A DNA stretch of 14,630 nt from CAYLNH01 sp964384625 (GTDB lineage Bacteria; Verrucomicrobiota; Lentisphaeria; JABSQK01), in the NCBI GenBank assembly GCA_964384625.1, contig CAYLNH010000175.1, positions 1 through 14,630 on the forward strand, written 5' to 3'. This document shows, piece by piece, positions 13,062-14,630 of this stretch. A program made the position numbers and the translations under genes. Every line of letters starts with the position of its first letter. Position 1 is the first letter of the stretch. The notes below the pieces were generated by a model. The model ran no database searches, had not been told where the DNA came from, and saw only the letters and a program-made list of their open reading frames with translations.

Positions 13062-14483
13062 TCAGTTATCCCGGCGCAGTTTGCCGCTCGGCGTGCGCGG
13101 CAATTCGTCAACCATCGTAATTGTCTTCGGCGATTTATAGGACGACAGATGCTCCAGGCAATAAACCTGCAGTTCCGCCGGTTCCGCCGGTTTCTGCAGC
13201 ACGACCCGGGCACACGGAAGCTGCCCGTAGCGCGGGTGGTCCTCGCCGTACACCAGCGATTCCTTCACCGCCGGATGCGCATTCAGAACAGCTTCCACCT
13301 CATACGGGTAAACCTTCATGCCGGCGAAATTGATCATATTCTTGCAGCGGCCGACAATGAACAGGTTGCCGTCGTTGTCAAACCGTCCGAGATCGCCGGT
13401 GTGAAACCAGTCCTCGCGACTGCGGGGCGCCCACGGCGAGACGTAGCCCCGGTAGATGCCGCCGCCGCGAAGGCAGATCTCGCCGACGCCGTCGTCGTCG
13501 GGGTCAGCGAGCTTCACTTCGTAATCCGGCAGAACCTTGCCGACCGACCCAGGAATCGCCGCAGTGTGGCGATTGACGAACGGCAGACCGACCTCGATGA
13601 TGCCGTAGGCCTCCGCCAGTTCGAAATCAAACTTGTCTCGGAAACGGTCCGCCGTCTCCTGCGGCAGACGCATCGCCGTCGAGATCGCCAGGCGCACGTT
13701 CTTCAACGCTTCGCCCGGGAACTGGTCCGACGCGCACAGCATATGGTAGTGCAGCGGCGCGGCATAGATGAACGTGCCCTTGCCGGCCAGCAGCGCGCCC
13801 TGCAGCACAAACGGAAAGTCGCGCTGACACAAACAGATACGGGCGCCGCGCAACAGGAACAGCAGGATGCTGACAACGAAGTGGAAGCTCATCGACAGGA
13901 CCCAGAGAATCGTGTCGTCCGGCGTGATCGCCAGCGCTTTGTCGGCGTTGTTCACGCGTTCGTGGATCGCCGTATGCGTCAGCAGGACCCCCTTCTTGCT
14001 GCCGGTCGTCCCGGAGGAAAACCGGATGAACGCCGGGTCCTCGACTTCGTCAAGCCAATCAAAGGTCGCCGCGACACCGGTGTCCACCAGGCGCAGACCG
14101 GTGCAGATCCAGACGCCGGGCGTCAGGTCCCCGGCCGCATCGTCAGTGTGCAGTTGCGGGTCGAAGATCAGCAGGTTCACCCGCATCTGTTCCAGCAGGT
14201 CTGCTACTTCCTCCGCGGTCGAAGACGCATGCACCGGCACCAGGACCCCCTGACAATTCAGTATCGCCAGGCTGGCAATGATGTAGTCGACACAATCCGA
14301 GCAGAACAAAGCCACCCGCATCTTCGGCCGCAGCCCCGCCGCCTGCAGATCGGCGCTGATGGCGTCCACCTTCGCGAAAAGCTCGCCGTAGCTGAGATCG
14401 AAATCCTCGTCACAGACGGCAGTCAGCGCCGGATTCTGCCCGCCCGGTCCCTGCCGAATCGATTGTACAATGGTCTGGACCAC
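13062..14483 (-). CDS. AMP-dependent acyl/aryl ligase (acyl-CoA/ACP synthetase family)
   Basis: Adenylate-forming ligase of 473 residues and the first gene of the operon. The phosphate-binding loop FSSGTTGSKKG lies near residues 155-165, a YGIIEVG segment sits where the family's YGxTE is expected, HTGDLGRFD follows, and the PRTPSGKLRR tail places the catalytic Lys at 468. It would activate a carboxylic acid as the acyl-AMP and pass it to ACP or CoA. ApeH-like ligases do this for the starter acid in aryl polyene pathways. I chose GTG 14483 because AAGGAG lies five bases upstream; an ATG at 14510 or GTG at 14489 would be poorly placed for that site. Length is short for an acyl-CoA synthetase but normal for this cluster-type ligase. 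No starter-making gene such as an ammonia-lyase accompanies it. Confidence 0.9.
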   Translation of the reverse strand: MVQTIVQSIRQGPGGQNPALTAVCDEDFDLSYGELFAKVDAISADLQAAGLRPKMRVALFCSDCVDYIIASLAILNCQGVLVPVHASSTAEEVADLLEQMRVNLLIFDPQLHTDDAAGDLTPGVWICTGLRLVDTGVAATFDWLDEVEDPAFIRFSSGTTGSKKGVLLTHTAIHERVNNADKALAITPDDTILWVLSMSFHFVVSILLFLLRGARICLCQRDFPFVLQGALLAGKGTFIYAAPLHYHMLCASDQFPGEALKNVRLAISTAMRLPQETADRFRDKFDFELAEAYGIIEVGLPFVNRHTAAIPGSVGKVLPDYEVKLADPDDDGVGEICLRGGGIYRGYVSPWAPRSREDWFHTGDLGRFDNDGNLFIVGRCKNMINFAGMKVYPYEVEAVLNAHPAVKESLVYGEDHPRYGQLPCARVVLQKPAEPAELQVYCLEHLSSYKSPKTITMVDELPRTPSGKLRRDN

Positions 14484-14488
14484 ATTCA

Positions 14489-14494
14489 CTCCTT
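14489..14494 (-). promoter_or_regulatory. Ribosome binding site of the ligase gene
   Basis: AAGGAG on the minus strand followed by five bases and GTG at 14483. It decides the start in favour of 14483 over the ATG at 14510. Confidence 0.7.
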
Positions 14495-14529
14495 GCCGGG
14501 GTCTGAACATCGCGCCGCATCAAACCCCG

Positions 14530-14555
14530 AATATAGTCCGATTTCAGGTGAAATC
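14530..14555 (-). promoter_or_regulatory. Possible operon promoter with a palindromic operator
   Basis: A 16-bp perfect palindrome (7-bp arms gatttca / tgaaatc around gg, 14540-14555) lies directly upstream of a TATATT box (14530-14535 on the minus strand), about 47 bases before the ligase start. The box fits a sigma-70 -10 element, but no convincing -35 hexamer sits 16-18 bases further up. The palindrome would cover the -35 to -10 space, a typical repressor-site position. The regulator is not in the window. Confidence 0.4.
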
Positions 14556-14630
14556 TTACCCGGTCAGGCAAATTCGTAAGCCCTCGATTACCGCCCTCTG
14601 TTCTATGTAACCATTACGTTTATGCTCAGA

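Noticed and set aside
10345..14579. Long plus-strand frames opposite ketosynthase, desaturase and ligase (10345-11799, 11827-13140, 12981-14579)
   Set aside because: They are antisense to genes with clear catalytic motifs and themselves have none.

Overview
The window suggests a Gram-negative, GC-rich bacterium. It encodes a LolA-type periplasmic lipid carrier, an outer-membrane-type lipoprotein and an RND/MMPL exporter. Two B12-binding radical SAM enzymes hint at an anaerobic or microaerophilic life. The intergenic repeats (7-bp 'cgatYac' heptads and a REP-like 39-bp tandem array) are of a kind I associate loosely with PVC-group (Planctomycetota/Kiritimatiellota) metagenomes. No rRNA or other phylogenetic marker is present, so that placement is a guess.

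Layout. A B12-binding radical SAM gene (36-1478) lies on the + strand. About 570 bases without a convincing gene follow; they carry heptad repeats, hairpins and a minus-strand terminator. From 14483 down to 2048 ten genes run on the minus strand, mostly touching or overlapping, apparently as one operon. In order of transcription they are: AMP-dependent acyl/aryl ligase, CrtI-type FAD desaturase, FabF-type ketosynthase, acyl carrier protein, a 717-residue three-part fusion (PlsC acyltransferase, degenerate radical SAM with SPASM region, ApeP-type hotdog), LolA-like carrier, MMPL exporter, DUF3261-type lipoprotein, FabZ/ApeI-type hotdog, and a second B12-binding radical SAM protein. Two breaks interrupt the packing: a repeat-rich segment at the lipoprotein 5' end (4671-4806) and the 39-bp array between lipoprotein and hotdog (3764-3988).

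How the genes may work together. The ligase would activate a starter onto the ACP. The single ketosynthase and the two hotdog domains would extend and dehydrate an ACP-bound chain. The CrtI-type oxidoreductase and the B12/radical SAM enzymes would desaturate, methylate or cyclise it. The PlsC domain would transfer it to a membrane lipid acceptor, and the MMPL/LolA/lipoprotein set would move the lipid towards the outer membrane. This transport set and the hotdogs recall aryl polyene (APE) clusters. The CrtI plus B12/radical SAM combination recalls the clusters proposed for ladderane lipids in anammox bacteria. No ketoreductase, thioesterase, phosphopantetheinyl transferase or second ketosynthase is visible, so housekeeping or distant genes would have to supply those steps. 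The product cannot be read from the sequence.

The most unusual item is the fusion protein. Its central radical SAM-like domain has no CxxxCxxC motif, yet it keeps most of a SPASM cysteine set and is inserted between an acyltransferase and a dehydratase-like domain.
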